From positions 1 through 42,095 of the IMG/VR virus record IMGVR_UViG_3300023118_000241: a DNA stretch of 42,095 bases. The stretch is one strand, 5' to 3'. Below the pieces are notes generated by a model that was not told the origin of the DNA, searched no databases, and worked only from the letters and a program-made list of their open reading frames with translations. Below, piece after piece: positions 6,842 through 15,793 of the stretch; within the stretch, counting starts at the first letter, position 1, and every line of letters begins with the position of its first letter. Both the position numbers and the translations under genes were made by a program. The DNA is from a virus.

Positions 6842-7018
6842 TTATTTCTTGGCCAGATACGCCTCAATCTTCGCTCGGCCTGGACCCGCAGCCTTAATAG
6901 CCTCAAGGGCCTTGGCCTTCGTGATCCCGTGCTTGTCCATGAGGTATTTAACTTCGTAATCCTCGCTACCGGAAACGAAACGGCTATCAACGCCGCGTTT
7001 GTTCTTATCGTCAGACAT
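6842..7018 (-). CDS. DUF3606-like small protein
   Basis: A 58-residue protein. It starts MSDDKNKRG, then has SEDYEVKYLMDKHGITKAKA and ends EAYLAKK, which matches the DUF3606 pattern (acidic/basic N-terminus, EDYEVxYW-like centre, one helical hairpin). DUF3606 proteins are common in rhizobia and have no known function. ATG has GAGGAG eight bases upstream. It lies on the same strand as, and upstream of, the proteasome-like gene, separated by the leader ORF, so the two may share a transcript. Confidence 0.75.
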   Translation of the reverse strand: MSDDKNKRGVDSRFVSGSEDYEVKYLMDKHGITKAKALEAIKAAGPGRAKIEAYLAKK

Positions 7019-7084
7019 GCTTTCTCCTCTTCAACTTGGAGAGGTGCATTTAGCGCGGTTGCCCGCGCCGGCTAGGGTGAACAA

Positions 7085-7390
7085 ATGGTAAAGTCAGAGG
7101 TTCGCTCAGAAGAGGCAGAGCGCTATCGCAGGCTATATCGTACAGCCCGATGGCGAAGCCTTCGTCGCCACCAGCTTGGCAACCAGCCACTCTGCGAGTG
7201 GTGCCTTGAGCGAGAGGACGTTACCGAGGCGACTGAGGTGCATCATTCTGTGCCCCACCGAGGCGACATGGAGCTCTTCTGGTCCGGCCCTTTCGTCTCG
7301 ACATGCAAGCCATGCCATGCTTCGCGTGGTCAGCTCGAGGACAACGGGAAGACCGTCGTCCGCTATGGCGCGGATGGGTGGCCGATATAG
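7085..7390 (+). CDS. HNH endonuclease (packaging-associated)
   Basis: A 101-residue HNH nuclease. Zinc cysteines are Cys37/Cys40 (CEWC) and Cys74/Cys77 (CKPC). The HNH core is VHHSVPHRG (His53, His54, His58), ending at CHAS. In HK97-type phages an HNH protein next to terminase is often needed for cos-end cleavage, and this one lies 100 bases before terS, the standard place. The ribosome site is AGGGTGA. It is the first gene of the late operon. Confidence 0.88.
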   Translation: MVKSEVRSEEAERYRRLYRTARWRSLRRHQLGNQPLCEWCLEREDVTEATEVHHSVPHRGDMELFWSGPFVSTCKPCHASRGQLEDNGKTVVRYGADGWPI

Positions 7391-7489
7391 GCGTGCCGGG
7401 TGCCCTCCAAAGTCGTCGATCGGCCGGGGCTGGGAACCGGCGTTGGGCATTCGCGCACATTTTTTCGATTGAAATGTTGAGGGTATCGC

Positions 7490-7876
7490 ATGGCAAGGCC
7501 GCGTACGCCGAAGGCCAAGGCGGAGATCACTGGCCATGCGGACAAGCAGAAAACAAAATTTGAAGGCCGCAACGAACCGACGGTAGCTGACAACGTCGGC
7601 GAGCCGTTCGACTGGCTGAATGAGCACGCCCAGAAGGCGTGGAAGGAAATTTCATCTGAGGTGCCTTGGCTTAACTCTAGCCACCGTGGCCACCTGGCGA
7701 TCGCTGCGAACATTCGCGGCAGGATGATGAAGGGTGACGATGTTGGCGTACAGGCCATGAACCTTCTCCGCCAGTGCTACGGGCAAATGGGCGCGACGCC
7801 GGCTGATGCCAGCAAGGCTGGAGCTAAACCGGATGGCGAGAGCAAAGACCCAGCCGACGAGTTCTTCAACGACTAA
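7490..7876 (+). CDS. terS: Terminase small subunit
   Basis: A 128-residue P27-family-like small terminase subunit, recognised from position (between HNH and TerL), length and the helical core (WLNEHAQKAWKEISSEVPWL, then HRGHLAIAANIRGR). It would recognise the phage genome end and hand DNA to the large subunit. The N-terminus is basic (MARPRTPKAKAE), as in DNA-binding family members, and the C-terminus is an acidic tail. GAGGG lies before the ATG. It overlaps TerL by 44 bases. Confidence 0.82.
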   Translation: MARPRTPKAKAEITGHADKQKTKFEGRNEPTVADNVGEPFDWLNEHAQKAWKEISSEVPWLNSSHRGHLAIAANIRGRMMKGDDVGVQAMNLLRQCYGQMGATPADASKAGAKPDGESKDPADEFFND

Positions 7877-9812
7877 GGGTTCGGTGCCGAAGAAGCGCGT
7901 CCCGCGGGCAAAGAAGCCGGTTAGCTTGCTGCCGAAGCATTTCGATCCGAAATACCCCAGCGGCCCGGTCGATGAGTACGCAGAGAAGGTTCTTAAGGGC
8001 GAGATTGTAGCCGGACCGCACGTGCGGAACGCGTGCCGTCGGCATCGCGATGATCGGATGAATGGCCCGAAGCGTGGCATCCACTGGGATCCAGAGGCGG
8101 CGAGCCGCGTCCTAAGGTTCTTCCCGGCTGTTCTTCGCTTGAACGGCGGCCAGTTCGAAGGGCGACCGTTTCACCCGCACCTCTCGCAGCAGTTCAAGAT
8201 CGGATCCATCTTCGGTTGGAAGCGCGTTGAATCAGACGGCGCAGTCCTGCGACGCTTTCGGCGCGCGTACATCGAAGAGGGCAAAGGCAACGGCAAGTCG
8301 CCGCTGGCCGCTGGCATTGGGCACTACTGCCTGACGTCGGATGGAGAGGCAGCAGCCGAAATCTACGCTGCTGCGGCCAACAAGGACCAGGCTTTCGTTC
8401 TTTTTCGTGACGCTGTCGCGATGTACGAGCAGTCGCCGGCGCTCAAGTCCAAGCTGACGCCATCGGGCGGCAATCCGGTCTGGAACCTTTCATACCTCAA
8501 GAAGCGGTCTTTCTTTCGGCCGATCTCGCGCGAAGGCGCCCACTCCGGCCCGCGCCCATACATCGCTTTGTGCGATGAGATCCACGAACATCCTGATGGC
8601 AAGGTCATCGAGATGCTCGAGCGCGGCTTCAAGTTCCGTCGTCAGCCCCTGCTGTTCATGATCACGAACTCTGGCAGCGATAGGAATTCGATCTGCTGGG
8701 ACGAGCACCAACATGCCGTAAAAGTAGCTGCCGGCACTCAGACACCGGATGACGACTTCAACTACGTGGGCGAAGTCGTTGACGATACGACGTTCTCGTA
8801 CGTCTGCGCGCTCGATAAGGACGACGACCCGTTTACTGATCCGACCTGCTGGCAAAAAGCTAACCCGCTTTTCGGGGTCACGCTAAAGCACGACTATCTT
8901 GCCGGCGTCGTCAACCAAGCGAAGGACATTCCTTCGAAGCGCAACGGTATTCTGCGCCTGCATTTCTGCGTCTGGACTGAAGCCGATACCGCATGGATCC
9001 CGCGGCCCATCCTCGAAAAGGTGATGGCTGACTTCGATCCGTACGTGGAGCACAAGGGCAAGGTCATAACTTCGGCAGGGCTCGACTTGTCGGGTGCCAA
9101 GGATCTGACCGCCGCGGCATTTACCGTGGAGACCGGAACCAAGCGCATCACGCGCGAGGATGGCACGGAGGCGGATCTTCCGACCTACGATCTTTGGATC
9201 GAGGCATGGACGCCGCGAGACACGATGGATGAGCGGTCCAAGCAGGATCATGTTCCATATCGTCTTTGGCTCGATCAGGGCTACATCAACGCGCCGGAAG
9301 GCCAGCGGATTCGGTACGATCATGTTGCTGCACTATTCGCTCGTCTCAATACCGAGCACGGCATCAACGTTCTGGCGTTCGACCGCTATGCGTTCGATAA
9401 GTTTGAGCAGGAGCTGGATGACTACGGCGTCGACATCAAGACGGTAGCGCATCCGCAAGGCGGCAAGAAGCGAGCGAAGCCGGACGAGGCCAAGGTTCAA
9501 GCGGCAAAAGATGCGGGGCAGGAGCCCCCATTGGGCCTCTGGATGCCTGGTAGCGTTGCGGCTCTGGAAACGCTGATCCTCGAAGAGCGGATTCGCTTGA
9601 GAAAGTCGCCTGTGCTGCTAGGCGCCCTAATGGGCGTTGCAATCGAAACCGATCCACTCATGGGAAACCAGTGGTTCTCCAAAAAGAAGTCGACGATCCG
9701 CATCGACCCTGCCGTTGCTGCCGCAATGGCGGTTGGTGCTGCGGTTGATGGTCAGGGACCAAGCGCTCCGGACATCGGCGACTTCATTGACAACATGGTA
9801 ATGGTGATTTGA
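7833..9812 (+). CDS. terL: Terminase large subunit
   Basis: The packaging motor and nuclease, 659 residues from ATG 7833 (GGAG upstream); an in-frame ATG at 7806 is possible. The ATPase half has Walker A GKGNGKS with Lys155 and Walker B ALCDEIHE with Asp248-Glu249. The RNase H-like nuclease half has Asp418 (GLDLSGAKD) and Asp517 (AFDRYAF) as likely metal ligands. It is typical of the HK97/P27 terminase_1 family. The stop TGA overlaps the portal start. Confidence 0.95.
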   Translation: MARAKTQPTSSSTTKGSVPKKRVPRAKKPVSLLPKHFDPKYPSGPVDEYAEKVLKGEIVAGPHVRNACRRHRDDRMNGPKRGIHWDPEAASRVLRFFPAVLRLNGGQFEGRPFHPHLSQQFKIGSIFGWKRVESDGAVLRRFRRAYIEEGKGNGKSPLAAGIGHYCLTSDGEAAAEIYAAAANKDQAFVLFRDAVAMYEQSPALKSKLTPSGGNPVWNLSYLKKRSFFRPISREGAHSGPRPYIALCDEIHEHPDGKVIEMLERGFKFRRQPLLFMITNSGSDRNSICWDEHQHAVKVAAGTQTPDDDFNYVGEVVDDTTFSYVCALDKDDDPFTDPTCWQKANPLFGVTLKHDYLAGVVNQAKDIPSKRNGILRLHFCVWTEADTAWIPRPILEKVMADFDPYVEHKGKVITSAGLDLSGAKDLTAAAFTVETGTKRITREDGTEADLPTYDLWIEAWTPRDTMDERSKQDHVPYRLWLDQGYINAPEGQRIRYDHVAALFARLNTEHGINVLAFDRYAFDKFEQELDDYGVDIKTVAHPQGGKKRAKPDEAKVQAAKDAGQEPPLGLWMPGSVAALETLILEERIRLRKSPVLLGALMGVAIETDPLMGNQWFSKKKSTIRIDPAVAAAMAVGAAVDGQGPSAPDIGDFIDNMVMVI

Positions 9813-11038
9813 TGGGCTTCCTCGATAAGTGGCGCGGCGTGCCCATCAAACTCACCGATGGCGAGTTCTGGCGCGGGTTCTTCGGCCTCGGTACGACGTC
9901 GGGTGAGGTAGTTACCTTCGAAACCGCTCTACAGCTCGACGCTGTATGGGCGTGCGTGAATTTGATCCGCAACGCTGTGGTGATGCTTCCTTGCCTTGTC
10001 TACAAGGAGGATGGCGTCACGGTCGACACTCAGTCTGACCTTTACCAGATCCTGCACGACATGCCGAACTTGGACGATACCGCGTCCGATTTCTGGGCAA
10101 TGGCGGCTCTCTGCCTATGCCTTGATGGAAATTTCTTCGCAGAGAAGAAGTTCAACGGCGAGAAGCTCGTTGCTCTCAACCCACTGCCTCCGCTGGATGT
10201 GAGCGTCTGCCGAGACAAGAGCAACAACCGTTACTACGAAGTGACGGAAAGCGGGAAGAAGCGGAAAATTGCGGAAAACCGCATGTTCCACGTACGTGGT
10301 GCCGTCTTGCCAGGGTGCGACCGCGGCATGTCACCGATTGGTGTCGTGCGCAACACGGTGGGTAATGCATTGGCGGGCGAACGCGTCGCTGGCAAGATGT
10401 TCGCTAATGGCTTCCAGGTATCGGGCATCCTAACGTCCGATCAGATCCTGAAGCCAGAGCAGCGTAAGCAACTCGGGGAGACTCTCCAGCAGTTCGCAGG
10501 ATCTGACCGAGCCGGCAAGGTTGCCGTCCTCGAAGCGGGGCTAAAATACCAGCAGCTGACGATCAATCCGCAGGATGCTCAGATGCTCGAGACGCGGCAA
10601 TACAGCGTCGAGCAGATTTGCCGCATTTTCGGTGTTCCTCCGGTCATGATTGGTCACGCGGCCAACGGAACGACGACGTGGGGAAGCGGGATCGAGCAGC
10701 TTATCCTGCAATTCATCAAGACTTGCATCGGCCCGCTCGTCAAAAGCATCGAATCCGCCGTCTATCGCGACCTTCTCGATAGCAAGACGCGGAAGACCAC
10801 GACTGTGAAATTCAGCATGGAGGGTATCCTCCGCGGCGACAGCGCTGCGCGAGCGGAATTCCTCTCGAAGATGGTCCAGTCGGGCACCTACACCGTGAAC
10901 GAAGCTCGCGCCTACGAAAACAAGGCGCCTGTACCTGGTGGCGACCAGTCCATCGTCAATGGAACGATGACGCCACTCGATTCACTCGGCCAGCAGCCTG
11001 AGACGACGCCAGTCGACCCCGCGGCACGCGCTGCATAA
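9812..11038 (+). CDS. Portal protein (HK97 type)
   Basis: A 408-residue portal of the HK97 family, forming the dodecameric DNA channel at one vertex of the head. Characteristic parts are VWACVNLIRNAVVMLPCLVY near the start, then YQILHDMPN and the C-terminal LETRQYSVEQICRIFGVPP segment, which is highly conserved in this family. The start ATG overlaps the TerL stop (TGATG). The C-terminal tail (QQPETTPVDPAARAA) is disordered. Confidence 0.94.
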   Translation: MGFLDKWRGVPIKLTDGEFWRGFFGLGTTSGEVVTFETALQLDAVWACVNLIRNAVVMLPCLVYKEDGVTVDTQSDLYQILHDMPNLDDTASDFWAMAALCLCLDGNFFAEKKFNGEKLVALNPLPPLDVSVCRDKSNNRYYEVTESGKKRKIAENRMFHVRGAVLPGCDRGMSPIGVVRNTVGNALAGERVAGKMFANGFQVSGILTSDQILKPEQRKQLGETLQQFAGSDRAGKVAVLEAGLKYQQLTINPQDAQMLETRQYSVEQICRIFGVPPVMIGHAANGTTTWGSGIEQLILQFIKTCIGPLVKSIESAVYRDLLDSKTRKTTTVKFSMEGILRGDSAARAEFLSKMVQSGTYTVNEARAYENKAPVPGGDQSIVNGTMTPLDSLGQQPETTPVDPAARAA

Positions 11039-11047
11039 GGACAAATC

Positions 11048-12166
11048 ATGAAATTTGAACACCTGATTTCGGCGTTTCTAGCCGAGCCTTGGGCGATTCA
11101 GCCTGAAAAGCTGGGTATGCTTGCGGACGTCCTTGTCGCTCGCGCCGCCGGTGAGAAGCTGTTTTCGTCAGAGTTTGCAGCCTCGATTGACGAGGCGCGA
11201 GCCAAGGAAATTGCTGATACCAACGGCAAAGTAGCTATCATCCCGGTCTACGGCGTCCTGGCGCAGAAAATGGACCTGTTTTCCGCGATGAGCGGCGGCA
11301 CTTCCTACGCTGGCATCAAGAAGGCGCTGCATTCTGCGCTCTCGAACGATGATGTGAAAGCGGTCGTCCTGGATGTCGACAGTCCGGGCGGCACCGTACC
11401 TGGAACCGACGAGCTCGCGACCGAAATCCGCAAGCTCCGCGGTGGCGAAAAGCCGATTATCGCGCAGGTCAACAGCCTTGCTGCCAGCGCGGCCTACTGG
11501 GTTGTGTCATCGGCCGACGAGATCGTTGTCACGCCGTCCGGTCGCGCAGGTTCGATCGGCGTTTACACCGCGCACGACGATGTCTCTGCGGCCCTCGAAC
11601 AGCGAGGCATTAAGCGCACATATATTTCCGCCGGCAAGCACAAGGTCGAAGGCAACGAGACCGAGCCTCTGAGCAAAGAAACGCTCGCGCATGTGCAGGA
11701 CGGCGTCAATCGGTCTTACAATCGATTTGTCGCCGCTGTCGCAGAGGGTCGCGGCACGACGGTTGGCAAAGTCGAGGACGGTTATGGGCAGGGCAGGGTG
11801 TTCTACGCAGAAGCCCTGCTTGACCGAGGCATGGTCGATCGCATTGCGACGCTTGATGAGACGCTTGAGCGGTTTGGCGCCGAAACTCAGCCTGCCGCTA
11901 TCCGCCGCATCAAGGCAAGCAACCAGGCGCGTTCTGAATCGGCGCATTCTCTGGTTGCCAAGATGTCGGCCGGCGAACCAATCACAAAACGCGAGTTTGA
12001 GAACGGCATCAGGGGACTGATGGGGTTGTCGGGCTCTGAGGCAGAGCGGGCCGCTCGGCTCTACCTCAAGGATGGTCAGGGGGCTCCTGACATCGAGACG
12101 GATGCTGCTGCTTTGGCAGCCCTAGACCGGCTTCTAGCCGAAGCAAAAACACCACTCATTCGATAA
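11048..12166 (+). CDS. Head maturation protease, S49 (SppA-like)
   Basis: A 372-residue serine protease of the S49/ClpP-like fold that processes the capsid shell. Ser147 in NSLAASAAYW is the nucleophile and Lys199 in SAGKHKVEG the general base. Both fall at the spacing known for SppA-type enzymes. Other family marks are DVDSPGGTVPG and GRAGSIGVY (oxyanion region). The C-terminal 80 residues are helical and may act as a scaffold. It lies between portal and capsid, the usual place. Confidence 0.92.
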   Translation: MKFEHLISAFLAEPWAIQPEKLGMLADVLVARAAGEKLFSSEFAASIDEARAKEIADTNGKVAIIPVYGVLAQKMDLFSAMSGGTSYAGIKKALHSALSNDDVKAVVLDVDSPGGTVPGTDELATEIRKLRGGEKPIIAQVNSLAASAAYWVVSSADEIVVTPSGRAGSIGVYTAHDDVSAALEQRGIKRTYISAGKHKVEGNETEPLSKETLAHVQDGVNRSYNRFVAAVAEGRGTTVGKVEDGYGQGRVFYAEALLDRGMVDRIATLDETLERFGAETQPAAIRRIKASNQARSESAHSLVAKMSAGEPITKREFENGIRGLMGLSGSEAERAARLYLKDGQGAPDIETDAAALAALDRLLAEAKTPLIR

Positions 12167-12175
12167 GGAGCCAAC

Positions 12176-13378
12176 ATGGCTGAACTAGCAGAAAAAATCG
12201 GCGAACTGTCCACGTCGCTTGCATCCATCAAGGAGCAAGTCGGCAATCTCGCCACCGACTTTACCTCGAAGCTTTCCGCCAACGGCGAGGTTTCGGCCGA
12301 ACTCAAGGACAAGACCGACAAGGCTCTCTCTGAACTCGGCGACGTAACCACTCGCCTCGGCGATCTGGAAAAGCGCGCTGCTCGCGAAAAGGAGCAGGGC
12401 GAGGACGAGCAGAAATCGCTCGGCCAGCTGGTCATCGAGAGCGCCGATTTTCGGTCCGGCAAGCTCACGGGATCCACACGTGCATCGATGAGCGTCAAGG
12501 CCGACCGCGCTGCGATTACCACGGCGAATACGACCGTCGGCGCCGGTCGCTCTCCCGGTACTTCGCTCGTCCCCGCCGCTCGCGTTCCCGGTATCTTCGG
12601 TCTTCCGGAGCGCCAGCTCACGATCCGTGACCTCATTCTGCCTGGCCAAACGGCTTCCAACGCGGTCGAGTACGTCAAGGAAACCGGGTTCACCAATAGT
12701 GCTGCGCCCGTTGCCGAAACGACCGCAAAACCGTATTCCGATCTGACGTTCGACATGACCTCTGCGCCTGTTCGCACGCTGGCTCACCTGTTCAAGGCGT
12801 CCCGCCAGATCCTCGACGATGCTCCGGCCCTCCGCAGCTACATCGATGGCCGCGCACGTTACGGTCTGCGCTTCGTCGAAGAAAACCAGCTGCTAAACGG
12901 CTCTGGTACTGGGCAGAACATCGCCGGCCTCGTTCCGCAGGCGACTGCGTTTGCTCCGGCCTTCACGCCTACTGATGTCACCGGCATCGATCGCCTCCGT
13001 CTCGCTGTGCTGCAGGTCGTCCTGGCCGAATATCCGGCTACCGCGTTCGTCCTCAACCCAATCGATTGGGCCAAGATCGAGCTGACCAAGGACGCAGGCG
13101 GCAACTACATCATCGGCAATCCGCAGGGGTCGCTCACCCCGACGCTGTGGAACCTTCCGGTCGTGTCGACGCAGGCAATGGCTTCCGGCCAGTTCCTGAC
13201 CGGCGCGTTCTCCTACGCCGCACAGATCTTCGACCGCATGGATATCGAGGTTCTGCTTTCGAGCGAGAACGTCGACGACTTCGAGAAGAACATGTTCACG
13301 ATCCGCGCTGAAGAGCGCCTGGCTCTTGCCGTGTATCGCCCTGAAGCGTTCGTCACCGGCGCCGTTGCTGCTGCCTAA
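12176..13378 (+). CDS. Major capsid protein (HK97 fold)
   Basis: A 400-residue HK97-type capsid protein. The first 90 residues are a coiled-coil delta domain (ELAEKIGELSTSLASIKEQV onward) that acts as scaffold and is normally removed by the protease encoded just upstream. The mature part begins near residues 100-120. It contains IRDLILPGQT, LAHLFKASRQILDDAPALRS, ENQLLNGSGTGQNIAGL and a C-terminal RAEERLALAVYRPEAFV, all typical of the family. A strong hairpin follows the stop. Confidence 0.95.
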   Translation: MAELAEKIGELSTSLASIKEQVGNLATDFTSKLSANGEVSAELKDKTDKALSELGDVTTRLGDLEKRAAREKEQGEDEQKSLGQLVIESADFRSGKLTGSTRASMSVKADRAAITTANTTVGAGRSPGTSLVPAARVPGIFGLPERQLTIRDLILPGQTASNAVEYVKETGFTNSAAPVAETTAKPYSDLTFDMTSAPVRTLAHLFKASRQILDDAPALRSYIDGRARYGLRFVEENQLLNGSGTGQNIAGLVPQATAFAPAFTPTDVTGIDRLRLAVLQVVLAEYPATAFVLNPIDWAKIELTKDAGGNYIIGNPQGSLTPTLWNLPVVSTQAMASGQFLTGAFSYAAQIFDRMDIEVLLSSENVDDFEKNMFTIRAEERLALAVYRPEAFVTGAVAAA

Positions 13379-13385
13379 TTAATCT

Positions 13386-13405
13386 GGGGCGTCTTCGGAC
13401 GCCCC
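13386..13405 (+). terminator. GC-rich hairpin after the capsid gene
   Basis: GGGGCGTC, TTCG tetraloop, GACGCCCC: a perfect eight-pair stem 8 bases after the capsid stop. There is no T-run, so it more likely stabilises the 3' end of capsid mRNA or attenuates transcription than fully terminates it. Confidence 0.5.
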
Positions 13406-13424
13406 GCATTCGCTAGGAGGCGAG

Positions 13425-13676
13425 ATGACTGACTATATCGAAGTGAAGCCGCTGAAGACGTTTGACAATGGCTCCGGCCTCAAGACGGCCGCCAGCGATC
13501 CGTTCCGGGTTGAGCGGGGCGAGGCAAATGCCTTGAAAGCCCTTGGACTTGTATCGTTTGATGACGATGCCAAGGCCGTGGAAGCACCGGAACCCGCCAA
13601 GACGGTCGAGCCGATCTCGTCCGTATCGAAGGCGGGCAAGGGGAAGGACAAGACTGATGGCAAGTCCGAAGACTAA
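13425..13676 (+). CDS. Hypothetical small head protein
   Basis: An 83-residue protein. The N-terminal half (YIEVKPLKTFDNGSGL, then PFRVERGEANALKALGLV) looks like the short structural proteins found after capsid genes in HK97-type phages; the C-terminal half is a charged, disordered tail (KAGKGKDKTDGKSED). TAGGAGG lies seven bases before the ATG. The stop overlaps the next gene by 20 bases. Confidence 0.65.
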   Translation: MTDYIEVKPLKTFDNGSGLKTAASDPFRVERGEANALKALGLVSFDDDAKAVEAPEPAKTVEPISSVSKAGKGKDKTDGKSED

Positions 13677-13998
13677 CAAGCGCCGGTTCGCCAGCTATAT
13701 CGGCGACGTGGACACACCGGTGAAGCCGGCCAACACCGTTGCGCCAGTGATCACTGGTACTGCGAGAGTGGGCCAGACCCTGACCGCTAGCGCTGGCACA
13801 TTCACCGGAACTCCGACGCCGGTTGTCGATCGCCAGTGGTTGGTTGGGGGCGCTGAAGTCGCTGGGGCATTCGGGCTGACCTTCGTTCCGCGGGTGCAGG
13901 ATATCGGCAAGACCGTTACCGTTCGCACTCGGGCGAAGAGCCTCTCCGGCAGGGTAGTCGTCACAAGCGCGGCTACTGCCGCAGTCATCGCGGCCTGA
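13657..13998 (+). CDS. Ig-like capsid/decoration protein
   Basis: A 113-residue protein from ATG 13657 (GGAAGGA upstream; upstream reading is a shadow). After a basic leader (MASPKTNKRRFASYIGDV), residues about 28-110 form one bacterial Ig-like/A2-type domain (ARVGQTLTASAGTFTGTPTP, then RQWLVGGAEV and KTVTVRTRAKS). Ig-like domains are common on head and tail surfaces of tailed phages, where they bind carbohydrates or stabilise capsids. Placement between capsid and connector suggests a head decoration role. Confidence 0.65.
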   Translation: MASPKTNKRRFASYIGDVDTPVKPANTVAPVITGTARVGQTLTASAGTFTGTPTPVVDRQWLVGGAEVAGAFGLTFVPRVQDIGKTVTVRTRAKSLSGRVVVTSAATAAVIAA

Positions 13999-13999
13999 T

Positions 14000-14353
14000 A
14001 TGGCTTTGGTTGATCTGGACTTGGCGAAAAAGCATCTTCGCATCTACCACGACGATGAGGATGCTGAGCTGGAGATTTATCTGGCCGCAGCGGAGAGCAC
14101 TGTCGTCGAATACCTGGATCGGCCTGTTTTGGCGTCCGGCATGGAACTGCCAGAGCCTGATGCAGAGGGCTATGACGCCACCACCATGATTGTGACGCCG
14201 CCAATTGTTGCGTCGATCCTGTTGGTGGTGTCGGACCTATTCGAGCATCGAGAGGCACCTGAGAAGGACTCGGGCGACGCAATTCTCCAACCCACTGTAC
14301 GCCGTCTTCTCGCTCCTTGGCGCATCTGGCGCACGATCGATGACTGCGCCTGA
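14000..14353 (+). CDS. Head-tail connector (gp6-like)
   Basis: A 117-residue all-helical protein with the HK97 gp6 / SPP1 gp15 pattern: start LDLAKKHLRIYHDDEDAELE, AAESTVVEYLDRPV, then VASILLVVSDLFEHRE. These rings attach under the portal and extend the DNA channel. Its position three genes before the tail completion protein supports it. Confidence 0.85.
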   Translation: MALVDLDLAKKHLRIYHDDEDAELEIYLAAAESTVVEYLDRPVLASGMELPEPDAEGYDATTMIVTPPIVASILLVVSDLFEHREAPEKDSGDAILQPTVRRLLAPWRIWRTIDDCA

Positions 14354-14365
14354 TAAGGAACAATC

Positions 14366-14776
14366 ATGGCTGACCTGACAATTACCGCGGCGAATGTCGT
14401 CGCGTCGAGCAATGCCACGCGCGACATCGGCACCGCTGGTGAGACTATCGCGGCGGGCAAGGCTGTCTATTTGAGCTCCACCACGAACAAGTGGATGCTG
14501 GCCGACTCCAATTCGGCGACCGTCGAGGCCCGCAAGGCAACAGCCGTCGCGTTGAACGGCGCATCGCTGAACCAGCCAGTATCGGTGCAGAAGGGCGGCG
14601 ACGTGACGATTGGTGCCGTGCTGACGTCAGGCACGAGTTACTATCTCTCGGATACGCCGGGCGGCATTTGCCCGCTCGCTGACGTCGGAACGGGCGAATA
14701 CGTGAACGTCATTGGCGTCGCGAAGTCCGCTTCGTTGCTTTCGCTTATCTTCGCGTTCCCTGGCGTCGCGCTCTGA
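14366..14776 (+). CDS. Probable capsid decoration / head fibre-type protein
   Basis: A 136-residue Gly/Ala/Ser/Thr-rich beta protein (AGETIAAGKAVYLSSTTNKW, then PVSVQKGGDVTIGAVLTSGT). The repeated pattern of a value, a step back and a new strand resembles DUF2190-like decoration or head-fibre proteins. AAGGA lies before the ATG. Placement among head genes fits. Family assignment is tentative. Confidence 0.55.
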   Translation: MADLTITAANVVASSNATRDIGTAGETIAAGKAVYLSSTTNKWMLADSNSATVEARKATAVALNGASLNQPVSVQKGGDVTIGAVLTSGTSYYLSDTPGGICPLADVGTGEYVNVIGVAKSASLLSLIFAFPGVAL

Positions 14777-14958
14777 TGTGGATCCGGTTCACGGAGCGCT
14801 TCGATTTCATCGCAACGCCTGCCGTGACCATTGTCTACAGACCCGATGGCGGCCCTCTCAACGATGGTCGCTATTCGGTGACGCGGACTTGCGCTGAGGC
14901 AGCGCTGGCGGCCAGCAAGGCTGAGACCTGTCAGCGGCCAAAGGGGAGGGTGCTATGA
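14776..14958 (+). CDS. Hypothetical small structural protein
   Basis: A 60-residue protein sandwiched by overlaps at both ends (TGATG with the preceding gene, ATGA with the next). It begins MWIRFTERFDFIATPAVTIV, a phrase I associate with short proteins beside head-closure genes in rhizobial phages, though I cannot name a family. Confidence 0.55.
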   Translation: MWIRFTERFDFIATPAVTIVYRPDGGPLNDGRYSVTRTCAEAALAASKAETCQRPKGRVL

Positions 14959-15299
14959 CTGCGGGCAAGATGCGCGAAAAATTGCACTTCCAAGCGCGCG
15001 CGATGGTCGATGACGGCTTCGGCAATGAGCAGGCTGGCGATTTCGCAACTGTCTTCACGGCTGCGGCCGAACTCATCCCCTTGAAGGGCGGTGAGCCGGT
15101 TCTTGCTGCGCGCCTTGCTGGCGTGCAGCCATTCGTCATTCAAATCCGCAGCAGCACGGCGGCACGTACCGTCACCACGGCGTGGCGGGCGGTTGATGCG
15201 CGTAATCCATCGCGGATTTTCAACATCACGTCAGTGGCCAACGTCGACCAAAAGAACGCCTACATCGATATGATGGCGACACAGGGCGCGGTGACGTGA
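14955..15299 (+). CDS. Head closure / head-tail adaptor
   Basis: A 114-residue protein of the SPP1 gp16 / phage_H_T_join type: KMREKLHFQARAMVDDGFGN, a strand-rich core, then DARNPSRIFNITSVANVDQK and YIDMMATQGA. Such rings sit below the connector and close the head until the tail binds. The gene overlaps both neighbours. Confidence 0.85.
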   Translation: MTAGKMREKLHFQARAMVDDGFGNEQAGDFATVFTAAAELIPLKGGEPVLAARLAGVQPFVIQIRSSTAARTVTTAWRAVDARNPSRIFNITSVANVDQKNAYIDMMATQGAVT

Positions 15300-15790
15300 T
15301 GGCACTGAAAGTCAAAGTCACAGGGCGAGCCGAACTCACGCGAAACCTCCGGAATGTCATTCCCAACGCCTTAGTTTACGCAGCGGACGCCAATTATCGG
15401 ATCGCCGAAGAGGTTGCCGACAAGATCCGTGAAATCGCTCCTCGTGGCGCGACGCTCGAATATGCGGAGGCGATCCACGGCGACTTCGTGAAGCATCACC
15501 CAGATGCCCTGGATTTCAGCGACAACCCGACCAAGGACAAGGATGCTGCTGGGCTGTTCGCGCCTTACATCTGGCGCTTCTTGGAGTGGGGTACCGCACC
15601 GCATAACACGGCCGCAGGTGGCGGCACGGTAAAAGGTAGGTCGGCCTTCTCGGAAGGTAAGGGAAGCCTGCATCCAGGCACGCCCGCCCAGCCGCACATC
15701 TACCCGACATGGCGCAGCTTCAAGGCAACGGCGGTGAAGATAAAACGCGCCGCGATCGCCAAGGCAATTCGCGAATTCAATCGGATATAG
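15299..15790 (+). CDS. Tail completion protein (HK97 gp10-like)
   Basis: A 163-residue protein from ATG 15299 (a GTG three bases upstream is possible). It has the HK97_gp10 pattern: a leading strand-turn motif (VKVTGRAELTRNLRNV), a helix (RIAEEVADKIREIAPRG) and IWRFLEWGTAPHNT plus PAQPHIYPTWRSF near the end. It joins the head-tail interface. Overlaps the previous stop. Confidence 0.85.
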   Translation: MALKVKVTGRAELTRNLRNVIPNALVYAADANYRIAEEVADKIREIAPRGATLEYAEAIHGDFVKHHPDALDFSDNPTKDKDAAGLFAPYIWRFLEWGTAPHNTAAGGGTVKGRSAFSEGKGSLHPGTPAQPHIYPTWRSFKATAVKIKRAAIAKAIREFNRI

Positions 15791-15793
15791 TCA

